From contig NC_085105.1 in assembly GCF_963422355.1 (NCBI RefSeq), positions 5,138,651 through 5,202,650 of the forward strand: a stretch of 64,000 nt of DNA, given 5' to 3'. Below are positions 60,301 to 64,000 of the stretch, one piece after another. Below the pieces are notes generated by a model. It was not told the DNA's origin. It saw only the letters and a program-made list of their open reading frames with translations, and made no database searches. Made by a program: the position numbers and the translations under genes. Position 1 is the first letter of the stretch, and every line of letters starts with the position of its first letter. This DNA is from Corticium candelabrum. Its lineage: Eukaryota; Porifera; Homoscleromorpha; Homosclerophorida; Plakinidae.

Positions 60301-61018
60301 TGAAAAAGCGCACCCTTTTCAAAGGGATGCAGTGCGCATGTCCCATGGTGACCCTGCACCGTTAATTAATGTCTGACTACTCTCTGCACCTGTACTTAAT
60401 GTCTGACTACTCGACTCTGATCTAACAACATAATCAGTTTGCTTTACTTGGTGATAGAAATTTGGTCCAAATCCAACTCCAGCCCAGATTTCTTCCTCTT
60501 CATCAGCTTCTTTTGGAGGAACAACAACGTCTATGTGGTTCTGCAAGTTTGCTGCCACCTTTCCACACGCCTTCACATTAGCATGTGGTTTCAAATGAAT
60601 CCAAAGGTACAAAGCGTGTTTCTTTGTTTGCGAAAAAACCTGCAAAAAACAACAGTGCACAAGTCACGATGCACACGTAGCGTGCGTCTGTTACTGAATC
60701 CTGAGCTTCCGGTCGTAGCGACGTGGCTGGAGCGACTGCAGCATGAGCCACAGACAGAATTCCAAGTTTCTGTTCTCTTTTTAGAAATTTACTAATTCCA
60801 TAAGTGAGAGCTGAGGCTCCTGCAACACCTATCGCAACTCTAGTCGCCACTTGCACTCTCGATGTAGGTCCTGCAGACGAGAAACTGCGAATTCCTGCAG
60901 CACAACAAAACGTTCTAATGTCTTAAACACTACACAGTAGTGACGGCGCATACATACCTGCGCGAGCACTGATTGGACGAGGAATAGCTCGAGTTAATCG
61001 TGACCAACGGTACGCCAT
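20590..61018 (-). CDS. DyP-type heme peroxidase, YfeX-like, seven exons
   Basis: Spliced minus-strand gene with exons 60958-61018, 60695-60894, 60448-60639, 42605-42680, 36053-36214, 35883-36002 and 20590-20936. All junctions are GT-AG and in phase, giving 1158 nt and 385 residues with no internal stop. DyP peroxidases oxidise organic substrates with H2O2 using heme b. Family hallmarks are present: distal Asp230 in GFIDGTENP, proximal heme-ligand His296 in SHVAR, distal Arg316 in RQSMPYG, plus [14 protein letters not shown] and [16 protein letters not shown] near the end. Length and motif spacing match bacterial YfeX, with about 85 extra N-terminal residues. Residues 1-60 contain no acidic residue and many Arg (RSFSSAG region), followed by a hydrophobic segment (about 40-57); this suggests mitochondrial import, possibly membrane anchored (inference). 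Introns 3, 4 and 6 are 17.8, 6.4 and 14.9 kb and packed with transposons; introns 1, 2 and 5 are 50-63 nt. Introns rule out bacterial contamination. Confidence 0.9.
21476..23228 (-). mobile_element. Mariner-like element, decayed, in peroxidase intron 6
   Basis: Terminal inverted repeats GGTCATTTCAAAAGTTC (21481) and GAACTTTGAAATGACC (23207-23222). Minus-strand transposase pieces in order: N-terminal helix-turn-helix ([20 protein letters not shown], 23047-22844), [14 protein letters not shown] (about 22850), [15 protein letters not shown] (about 22540), [10 protein letters not shown] carrying the second acid, and [18 protein letters not shown] carrying the third (21830-21700). The pieces lie in different frames and a pogo-like fragment splits them. 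Inactive. Confidence 0.8.
21905..22330 (+). mobile_element. Pogo/Tigger-like fragment inserted in the mariner
   Basis: The left end resembles a Tigger terminus (CAGTTTACAG, then CACTTATCC). The reading frame near 22165-22260 gives [20 protein letters not shown] and then TKTKLQTF, the CENP-B/pogo N-terminal helix-turn-helix signature. It is truncated after this domain. It interrupts the mariner between its first and second catalytic regions. Confidence 0.6.
23514..23677. repeat. About 42-bp tandem repeat of CAACCAATTATCCG units
   Basis: About 3.5 copies, each made of two ~21-bp halves alternating GGGGCAACCAATTATCC and ACTCAGCCAATCAATTATC. The repeated TTATCCG word resembles pogo/Tigger terminal sequence. 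Confidence 0.85.
23678..23998. other. No gene recognised
   Basis: Part of peroxidase intron 6 with no convincing frame. It may include the left end of the IS630-like element that follows. Confidence 0.35.
24346..25625 (+). mobile_element. Tc1-like transposon (1280 bp, TA target duplication)
   Basis: Terminal inverted repeats CAGTGCCTTGCCAAAAGTCA (24346) and TGACTTTTGGCAAGGCACTG (25606-25625), flanked by TA on each side. A Tc1 of typical size, much younger than its IS630-like host. Confidence 0.92.
24480..25442 (+). pseudogene. Tc1 transposase, DD34E type, broken
   Basis: Starts [20 protein letters not shown] with the paired HTH and the [10 protein letters not shown] linker. A stop at 24738 and frame changes follow. 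The catalytic core is [11 protein letters not shown] (first Asp), [10 protein letters not shown] (second Asp, just after a TAA at 25207), and after another frame change near 25245 [16 protein letters not shown] (Glu). At least two stops or frameshifts make it inactive, although the rest reads well. Confidence 0.88.
25840..26226 (+). mobile_element. LINE-B 3' fragment (endonuclease end)
   Basis: The translated remnant runs [22 protein letters not shown], then [19 protein letters not shown] and [18 protein letters not shown], ending at 26226. It corresponds to the last part of LINE-A (PLVVESLGLW..SLQ) but is a diverged family. It is directly followed by a CTAT/CTGT and CAGA microsatellite. Confidence 0.7.
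26233..26345. repeat. (CTAT/CTGT)n then (CAGA)n tetranucleotide repeat
   Basis: CTAT-CTGT units switch to GACAGACA units, giving an imperfect inverted repeat of microsatellite DNA. It starts just after the LINE-B 3' end. Confidence 0.9.
26541..27842. mobile_element. Foldback element, TAGTCTCG termini, 9-bp target duplication
   Basis: Ends TAGTCTCGCATAGTCAGACC and (complement) TAGTTTCGCATAGCCAAACC, with arms of about 430 bp (26541-26970 and 27410-27842). The flanking duplication is CATTTCCAA at 26532-26540 and 27843-27851. The centre contains a partial second copy ending GGTCTGGCTATGCGAGACTA near 27238-27261. No transposase. The TSD length fits MULE-like or similar superfamilies; not assigned. 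Confidence 0.85.
27905..30410 (+). mobile_element. LINE-B copy: decayed RT plus restriction-like endonuclease LINE
   Basis: Plus-strand relic in peroxidase intron 6. Recognisable pieces, in shifting frames, are [20 protein letters not shown] (pre-RT region, about 28100), [20 protein letters not shown] (about 28680), GIHQGDP (about 28825), [12 protein letters not shown] (YFDD box, about 28925), [15 protein letters not shown] (about 29400), [22 protein letters not shown] and a C-terminal [15 protein letters not shown] (30300). Same gene order as LINE-A but a different family. Riddled with stops. Confidence 0.75.
30537..32641. mobile_element. TIR element with AGGGTAACT ends and CTAA duplication
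   Basis: Left AGGGTAACTGCAACGCAAAA pairs with right TTTTTTGCGTTGTAGTTACC then CT. The inverted arms are about 190 bp, including GTGTAGTGTTCACGTCACAG / CTGTGACGTGTACACTACAC. Flanked by CTAA at 30533-30536 and 32642-32645. No transposase frame inside, so non-autonomous; it hosts another foldback. A 4-bp duplication suggests a Kolobok- or piggyBac-like superfamily, unproven. Confidence 0.8.
31566..32325. mobile_element. Nested foldback with TAGACTCG termini
   Basis: TAGACTCGTACCCAGTCC and its complement bound inverted arms of about 110 bp (CACGTGCTTTTTGTTCCACT etc.). Flanks ACCTTGGAG (31557-31565) and ACCTTGGGG (32326-32334) form an 8/9 matching 9-bp duplication. Sits inside the CTAA element. 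Confidence 0.8.
32657..33310. repeat. Scattered (GACA)n tracts, otherwise no gene
   Basis: Short GACA/CAGA runs at about 32660-32673, 32899-32932 and 33270-33305 in otherwise unremarkable intronic DNA. Confidence 0.75.
33565..34110. repeat. Minisatellite, period about 117-123 bp
   Basis: About five imperfect copies starting with CTTCAGCGTCTGGGATTATC at 33571, 33688, about 33790 (partial), 33892 and 34015, each followed by CTTGTGGCCTAGTGCGTCTT and a CATCATCTTG-rich tail. Period differences are multiples of three, leaving long open frames on both strands, but the peptide looks like low-complexity noise. Confidence 0.85.
34222..34305. repeat. (GACA)n microsatellite
   Basis: Imperfect GACA/GAGACA run of about 80 bp. 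Confidence 0.9.
34306..34987. other. No gene recognised
   Basis: Intron 6 sequence. One 90-codon frame near 34470 has no recognisable motif or splice support. Confidence 0.35.
34988..35738. mobile_element. MITE-like element with AACCCTTTGATCATGTAGG ends
   Basis: Left AACCCCTTTGGTCATGTAGG and right CCTACATGATCAAAGGGTT are inverted. An internal stretch (34999-35165) is similar to 50465-50640, so part of this sequence is dispersed. No coding capacity. Confidence 0.65.
35883..36002 (-). CDS. DyP peroxidase exon 6
   Basis: Residues 231-270, beginning [16 protein letters not shown] and containing [16 protein letters not shown]. Donor CAAG|GTATGA. Confidence 0.9.
36053..36214 (-). CDS. DyP peroxidase exon 5
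   Basis: Residues 177-230, from [11 protein letters not shown] to DLSGFID. It contains the distal catalytic Asp230. Separated from exon 6 by a 50-nt intron. Confidence 0.9.
36215..37206. other. Peroxidase intron 4, left part, no gene recognised
   Basis: AT-rich intronic DNA between exon 5 and the Gypsy element. No motif or frame worth naming. Confidence 0.4.
37207..39694 (-). mobile_element. Deleted Gypsy LTR element with integrase end before RT
   Basis: Two LTRs of about 236 bp (39460-39694 is 5', 37207-37443 is 3' on the minus strand), each beginning TGTCACATCTCTAAATATGG. Internal order on the minus strand: integrase C-terminal region ([60 protein letters not shown]; 39440-39060), then RT ([49 protein letters not shown]; 38970-38100), then RNase H ([24 protein letters not shown]; 37970-37560). 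Integrase before RT is the Gmr1-type Gypsy order. Gag, protease and the integrase core are deleted, and stops and frameshifts occur. Inactive relic. Confidence 0.82.
39771..40324. mobile_element. MITE with CCATATTCGCCTGTAATAAT ends
   Basis: Left CCATATTCGCCTGTAATAAT and right ATTACGGGCAAATACGA are inverted, each bounded by TA. The interior repeats the word GCCCATGCCC/TACGCCC. No coding capacity. Confidence 0.7.
40325..42604. other. Peroxidase intron 4, right part, no gene recognised
   Basis: About 2.3 kb of AT-rich intronic DNA up to exon 4. No clear element or frame. Confidence 0.4.
42605..42680 (-). CDS. DyP peroxidase exon 4
   Basis: A 76-nt exon, residues 152-176 ([19 protein letters not shown], then MPST), with TAG acceptor and GTAAGA donor. 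It was found by looking for the missing linker between exon 3 and the GGDIFIH block. The joined length matches YfeX within one residue. Confidence 0.85.
43318..44212 (+). mobile_element. Tc1-related element, 5' deleted
   Basis: Ends TCATAATTATTGAGACTCTT (about 43324) and AAGAGTCTCAATAATTATA (44188-44206) are inverted. Inside, a plus-strand open frame 43563-44024 carries the C-terminal half of a Tc1-type transposase: [13 protein letters not shown] (second Asp) and [20 protein letters not shown] (Glu). Counting residues, 35 lie between Asp and Glu against 34 in standard Tc1. The N-terminal DNA-binding domain and first Asp are missing, so the element is defective. Confidence 0.78.
44736..44919 (-). 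CDS. Possible isolated exon, acidic peptide
   Basis: A pyrimidine-rich acceptor (CTGCTTTTCTACAG) is followed by an open minus-strand frame of about 60 residues: [20 protein letters not shown], then [19 protein letters not shown] and [11 protein letters not shown]. It is acidic and Ser/Asn-rich and looks protein-like, but no partner exons were found and it lies inside peroxidase intron 3 on the same strand. It might be an exon of a nested or captured gene, or chance. No family assigned. Confidence 0.3.
45306..45523 (+). repeat. RE1 dispersed repeat, left part
   Basis: GAGCTGTTTCTCAGTGTG, TAGGAGAGGATCTCAAGACG and CTGCCTCCACTCGCACGCAA match 54340-54560. The copy is interrupted by the Gypsy element at 45524 and resumes at 50213. 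Confidence 0.75.
46890..46995. mobile_element. Pogo/Tigger-like terminus inside the Gypsy relic
   Basis: CAGTTATCCAACATTTCACTTATCC, in two adjacent parts, and the inverted GTCGGATAAGTGACACGTG then ACTGTACTG resemble Tigger ends (CAGTACAGTCACGTGTCACT). Likely a small non-autonomous insertion. Confidence 0.5.
49091..49915. mobile_element. MITE-B nested in MITE-A, TA duplication
   Basis: Ends GTGATATGTGTTTCCCGGGG (49093) and CCCCGGGAAACACATATCAC-type sequence (49894-49913), flanked by TA. The arms also share CACATATCCCTAGTGTTTTG and its complement. The loop is mostly a CA microsatellite. Confidence 0.8.
49184..49590. repeat. (CA)n tract with ACACGTGCAC interspersions
   Basis: Three pure CA blocks separated by CACATGCACACACACACGCA-type segments, then a 16-18-bp higher-order series of CGTGCACACACACA. 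The long His-Thr and Cys-Val frames are artefacts. Confidence 0.93.
50213..50760 (+). repeat. RE1 dispersed repeat, right part after the Gypsy insertion
   Basis: Resumes at the point matching 54555: ACTGCCCATTTCTGACCTCG, GGTACGCATGGAGTGTGTCG and TTTTTTAGTATATCGAGGTC match 54580-54670. The part from 50465 on is also similar to 34999-35165. Confidence 0.7.
50853..52820 (-). mobile_element. Tc1-like element, decayed
   Basis: Inverted ends CTTGGACAAAATTATAGGGA (50857) and TATAATTTTGTCCAAG (52801-52816). On the minus strand the transposase begins [20 protein letters not shown] (about 52235) with an HTH, and near 51390-51290 has [20 protein letters not shown], the catalytic Glu block. About 600 bp longer than a typical Tc1, partly from a 25-bp tandem expansion. 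Inserted within a RE1 copy. Multiple frame breaks. Confidence 0.78.
51578..51677. repeat. 25-bp tandem repeat x4 inside the Tc1 relic
   Basis: The unit CATGCCAACACATCAATCCC plus CACAC begins at 51578, 51603, 51628 and 51653. It lies within the decayed transposase reading frame. Confidence 0.9.
52821..53160. repeat. Duplicated segment related to 55140-55440
   Basis: GAAATTCTTCATGAGAATTC, TGTCCGG.TGCTAATTCTTC and GATATAACTCTGAA recur in both places, so this is dispersed repeat DNA without coding capacity. Confidence 0.55.
53185..53640 (+). repeat. RE2 dispersed repeat
   Basis: Begins near CTATACTATAATACGCGAAC and includes a short CTGT run, ATCGACACGATGTCGGTCTC, GGTGGCCTGAAATGAGATGC and CGAATAGATCATGACG. 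The same sequence lies inverted at 63000-63500 and partly again at 53717-54060. The open frames within it are not supported as genes. Confidence 0.7.
53717..54060 (+). repeat. RE2 dispersed repeat, second partial copy
   Basis: Shares TGTGTCTTCGCGGAAGT with 53572 and AAGACTTTGGCG.TCTGAAATG with 53375. Also contains GCTCACCGGG as in 53527. Confidence 0.6.
54118..54336. repeat. (TA)n with higher-order ATATAATATGTATAT units
   Basis: TA repeat punctuated by ATATTATATGTATA and its complement, so the tract is close to palindromic around 54210. Confidence 0.92.
54337..55040 (+). repeat. RE1 dispersed repeat, most complete copy plus fragment
   Basis: GAGCTGTCTGTCTGTCTGTC, GGAGAGAATCTCCAAGAAAG, CCTCCACTCACGCACGAATA and TATTGCAAGCAACATCAAAA, ending near GGACGATCAAAATGG. 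A partial second copy follows (54870-55010). No protein-coding capacity. Confidence 0.75.
55041..56717. other. Intron 3 DNA; repeat to about 55600, then nothing recognised
   Basis: 55140-55440 repeats the segment at 52980-53150. Beyond 55600 the DNA is AT-rich with no gene or element that I can support. Confidence 0.4.
56718..56847. mobile_element. Short foldback, TAGTCTCTCG ends
   Basis: 130 bp: TAGTCTCTCGTAGCCAGACC and GGTCTGGCTACACGAGACTA are inverted. Flanks CACTAAGAC and CACTAACGC match at 7 of 9 positions, consistent with the 9-bp duplication of this family. Confidence 0.8.
57105..57340. mobile_element. Foldback MITE, CTGGTAAG ends
   Basis: CTGGTAAGTGTTTTGGCAAA and TTTGCCAAAACGCTTACCAG bound arms of about 100 bp. 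Also matched: GAAGCACCACTACCAGAGC / GCTCTGGTGGTGTTTCTT. Confidence 0.82.
57357..59562. mobile_element. Long-arm TIR element related to the CTAA element
   Basis: Left AGGGGTAACTTTAATACAAA and right-end complement AGGGCAAGTGACATGCAAAA. Arms of about 580 bp (57357-57935 and 58950-59562) share ATTCGAAACGGAGGATAACG and GAAAATGCAGCTTTGA-type blocks. The ends resemble the element at 30537 (AGGGTAACT...CAAAAATCAAAA). The loop (57936-58949) has no supported gene. Confidence 0.75.
59746..60447. other. Intron 3 right end, no gene recognised
   Basis: Unremarkable intronic DNA between the foldback and exon 3. Confidence 0.4.
60448..60639 (-). CDS. DyP peroxidase exon 3
   Basis: Residues 88-151, the first ferredoxin-like half of the DyP fold. 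It ends with [12 protein letters not shown], matching the (V)(A/G)FG..(F/T)(W/Y) block of the family. Phase 0 at both ends. Confidence 0.85.
60695..60894 (-). CDS. DyP peroxidase exon 2
   Basis: Residues 21-87. It contains RSFSSAG, a probable presequence processing area, and a hydrophobic segment [20 protein letters not shown] chose the donor TCA|GTAACA, giving a 55-nt intron. A donor 18 nt further on would leave only 37 nt and add six residues. Confidence 0.75.
60958..61018 (-). CDS. DyP peroxidase exon 1 (targeting sequence)
   Basis: Starts at the ATG at 61018 and encodes residues 1-20 plus one base: Arg-rich with no acids ([20 protein letters not shown]). Donor GCAG|GTATGT; intron 1 is 63 nt. 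Confidence 0.8.
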
Positions 61019-61463
61019 TTCCAGTTTACTTGAAACAGAATCACATGGTCTGACGCATGCGCAAATTGCTGCAATTTTATTTCAGGATACGTATTGTGCC
61101 CCGTCCGATGAAAGAAATGTTGTTCTACTGAGGTGGCTACTAGGTTACAATTCGCGTTGTAGCTTTACAGGTGTAGAATTAAAACCCCAGGCTAAAATAC
61201 AGCAAATGTTTGTCTAGACACTCCATTCAGTTCCCTCAAAGGGTTGAAGTACACAAACACGCAATAACACACACAAAATACACAATTGCAGTTGTACACT
61301 CTAAAGCTATCCCGGTCCATCATAGAGCGACCGCTTGGATAAAGATTTTTCTAAATAAAGAGAGTGTTCCATTCGTTTAATAGTATCTACTTAGTGCTTT
61401 GCTCTTTCGATAAAACGTTCTCAGCAGACTCTTAGCCACGTGACATCGCGGATATTTCTCGTT
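61019..61463. promoter_or_regulatory. Shared 5' region of two divergent genes
   Basis: 445 bp separate the start codon of the minus-strand peroxidase (61018) from the proposed start of the plus-strand gene (61464). Such spacing suggests a bidirectional promoter; no specific binding site is claimed. Confidence 0.45.
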
Positions 61464-62245
61464 ATGTGTCAACTCCCTGGTGTGTTCTGGGCTGACTTCC
61501 TAGGAGGGGCAGCTCTCGGTCTTGTTCTCACTGGTGGTTATGCCTTAGCTCGGAAAGGACTGCAAAAGCTATGTAGAAATATTAGAAGCGGAACCAATTC
61601 CAAACGGCGTTAGCAAGAGTCACTCTAAGTTATTTAGAGTACAACAAAGGCAAATTGATTGATTCTTGTTGTATGTGATATTTAGAAGTTCTTCAAGATG
61701 ATCTCCAGGTCCTAGCTACCAGTAACAACTTTCAACTAAGAAGAAGGTAAATGATCATGAATGCAAATGCATGATTGCACCTTCACTACTACTATTTAGC
61801 CTTGCTGCAGTACGTAGTTTTAATTAATTGATAATATATGTGACAATTAACTTTGTAGCACTTAAAGTCCCAACCACCATCCTCACTAGGTTTTGGTTTG
61901 GTGTTGTGACAGTGTGTTTGTGAATCTGCTGTTGCAGTTGTGAATGATCAATGCATACAGAGTCCTCTCTGTTTTGTGAGGTGACTACTGTACAAACCTT
62001 GTTACCCAAGGCCCGGATATCCGGACGAAGGGTATAGTACTCTAACCGACGAGTGTACATTATTTATTTGGAGGCTATGCCATCGGGAGACTTTGCATAA
62101 GTTGCGTGACATGTATGAAGAGTACTTGTACTGGGACAAAGGGGACAAAAGTGTGAATGTGCACCATGGTATTAGGGTTTTAGATGAATGTAGGATATTT
62201 GAGCATATGGCTATCATGGAGGAAGATAGCATGGTGTATCAACAC
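61464..62245 (+). CDS. Small membrane-type protein of unknown function (exons a-c)
   Basis: Proposed exons 61464-61608, 61686-61746 and 62074-62245, all in phase with GT-AG junctions (donors C|GTTAGC, AG|GTAAAT, CAC|GTAAGT). The first 48 residues contain a Gly/Ala-rich hydrophobic stretch (FWADFLGGAALGLVLTGGYA) followed by a basic segment (ARKGLQKLCRNIR), as in a signal anchor. Exons b and c encode a soluble, mixed-charge helical part (DDLQVLATSNNFQLRRRLCH; LHKLRDMYEEYLYWDKGD; LDECRIFEHMAIMEED). The first donor is weak, so exon a is less certain than b and c. A TAG acceptor at 63825 could give a last exon ending in TGA at 63846 (CYSTLD). No family is recognised. Confidence 0.55.
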
Positions 62246-62667
62246 GTAAGTCATTTAGCTGACTGAGGGCAGCTTATGATTTTGCACTTTGGAATGAATT
62301 TATTTTTCAAATTTGCTATACAACTGTTTTACTACTGGGACTGTGAGCTTTGCCTAGTCTCAACATCTGTCAGGACATAAATAATGGCATAGGCATCTTT
62401 CTTTTTAAAACTGAGCGTATTACGAATATGAAAATTTAATCAGATTCTGTGGTGAAATAGCACACTGTAGTGTATTATAGCATCACTAGCCCTCACCCAC
62501 TCTATGGGCAGTAGGAGTTGCGCTAACACCTAGATAGTAGCTACCTATAAGCGAAGAAAACGTAAAACTTAACTTTTGCCAGTCGTCCATTATTTGGCAT
62601 GTAGAGTAGTCCCATCTCAAAATCTCACTGTAGGGCAGGTCCATGTGTTACTCTAGAGACAAAATCT

Positions 62668-62668
62668 A

Positions 62669-62751
<83 letters not shown>

Positions 62752-62776
62752 GCGCACACACACACACACACACATG

Positions 62777-62807
<31 letters not shown>

Positions 62808-62817
62808 TCATGCACGT

Positions 62818-62861
<44 letters not shown>

Positions 62862-62868
62862 ATTTGGC
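62668..62868. repeat. (CA)n microsatellite with ATGTGCGC interruptions
   Basis: About 200 bp of CA with three short non-CA interruptions. Open frames across it are artefacts. Confidence 0.95.
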
Positions 62869-62944
62869 AAGTTTTCAATCTATTCAGCTGAAACGCACAT
62901 TAGAACGTACAATACACGCATCCTACTGCTTTAGTTAAACTGTG

Positions 62945-63505
62945 ATTGCAGCGGGCTCATCTTGCACTCTATTATACCATTAGAGGATGGCGTGACTGGC
63001 GGTCTCGTCACATCGCCCCATCTTAGACTCTTCTTGCATAAACGTCATGATCTATTCGTGGAGAATGATGCCACTTTGCAATGTAGACGCACCTCCGTGA
63101 CATACATATATATGTACGGACTGATGCATGCAAGAACATGCAGCCCAGTGAGCCGGCTTAAAACCTCTTACTGCAGCGGGCGCATCTTGCACTCTACTCT
63201 AGACCAGACGATAGCATACAGTGGCTGGCGAGCACACGTCACATTTGCATACTCGGTTAATTGAACAAACAAACTCTGGCGCATCTCATTTCAGGCCGAA
63301 AAAGTCTCTTTTCTGGCTGTCAGAGGCAGTCCGGGCGAATCCGACTCGACCGTTCATCTTCGACGGCCGAACTCGACTGGGCCGCCACGTTTCACAACGA
63401 GCCGAGACCGGCATCGTGTCGATCGGTGCGTTACAGACAGACATCCATCGTCCAGACATCCAGACAGACGGAAGTGTGGGTTGGCATATTATAGTATTGC
63501 ATGCT
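62945..63505 (-). repeat. RE2 dispersed repeat, inverted copy
   Basis: Reverse complement of 53185-53640: CATTTCAGGCCGAAAAAGTC, ACCGGCATCGTGTCGATCGG, ACAGACAGACATCC and the TATTATAGTA edge; CGTCATGATCTATTCGTGGA at 63042. An internal direct duplication GCAGCGGGC.CATCTTGCAC occurs at 62949 and 63173. Confidence 0.75.
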
Positions 63506-64000
63506 GCATACAAGTCTTGTTTTCTTTGTGGCATGTCTACCATTGGCATTTGTTAGAATATCACGTTTTGGTTGATTCAAGGAACTGTAATGTTTACCTG
63601 AATCAGGATTAAGCATTGCTTTATGGGCTTTGATGTAGTCTAAGCACTTTAGGCACTAGTTTGCAGAATTGCTCACTTTGCAGATCTAAATTGTTGACAG
63701 CGAGATGAGTAGCACTTAATATTGCAATAATTAAATCACAATAATAGTATTACTGTAATGTGTCAAGATTTCCTCACTGTTCAATGACAGAGTTTTAGAT
63801 CAACTGTTTTGGTTTATTTTTGTAGTGCTATTCGACTCTTGATTGAAAAGGCTGTAAATGGTATGTACTGATTTGCTACAACACAGACGGCATCATAAAA
63901 CAATGATATGGAATGTTGATAATATTTGAGTTGTTTGTCTGCTACTTGCTTTCTTGGTTATCATATATCTGGATGTCTGATTTTTTAGTTTTGTCGGTTT
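63506..64000. other. No gene recognised apart from a possible terminal exon at 63826
   Basis: AT-rich DNA. The pyrimidine-rich acceptor TTTATTTTTGTAG at 63813-63825 could serve the plus-strand gene; a possible donor AAATG|GTATGT at 63861 gives an alternative reading. Confidence 0.35.

Noticed and set aside
60640-60676. A 37-nt intron 2 in the peroxidase gene
   Set aside because: A donor 18 nt upstream gives a 55-nt intron like the others, keeps the frame and gives a better match to DyP N termini.

Overview
The window is nuclear DNA from a eukaryote, most likely an early-branching marine invertebrate; a sponge is my best guess, but nothing here fixes the species. The reasons are GT-AG introns of 50-63 nt beside introns of 6-18 kb, long (CA)n and (TA)n microsatellites, and a very high load of decayed transposons (non-LTR, Gypsy, Tc1/mariner, pogo, hAT and many foldback elements). 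No bacterial operon, CRISPR array or rRNA gene was seen.

Four host transcription units can be supported. (1) Minus strand, about 560-3843: an uncharacterised RGG/Gln-rich protein. (2) Minus strand, 20590-61018: a complete seven-exon gene for a 385-residue DyP-type heme peroxidase (YfeX-like), with an acid-free, Arg-rich N terminus and a hydrophobic segment that suggest mitochondria. Its 1158 coding bases are spread over 40.4 kb because introns 3, 4 and 6 (17.8, 6.4 and 14.9 kb) are filled with transposons. (3) Plus strand from 61464, head-to-head with the peroxidase: a small membrane-type protein of unknown function. (4) A possible isolated minus-strand exon at 44736-44919.

Layout: 4.2-11.7 kb holds two minus-strand non-LTR retrotransposons (LINE-A) with a restriction-like endonuclease, one sitting inside a (TA)n microsatellite, plus a 44-bp satellite and a MITE. 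11.7-18.0 kb is a DNA element with arms of about 1 kb around a two-exon RING-like gene, broken by a hAT element; a third, solo arm lies at 19.2-20.0 kb. Peroxidase intron 6 (20.9-35.9 kb) carries mariner, pogo, an IS630/Tc1 relative with a younger Tc1 inside, two copies of a second LINE (LINE-B), foldback elements with 9-bp target duplications and minisatellites. Intron 4 (36.2-42.6 kb) carries a deleted Gypsy element whose integrase end precedes its reverse transcriptase. Intron 3 (42.7-60.4 kb) carries a five-deep nest (repeat > Gypsy > MITE > MITE > (CA)n), Tc1-like elements and large foldbacks.

The transposon proteins are almost all frameshifted or interrupted and are annotated as relics. 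The best candidates for something new are the long-arm element with a RING-like cargo gene, the LINE that lies within (TA)n, and the transposon-filled animal-type DyP gene.
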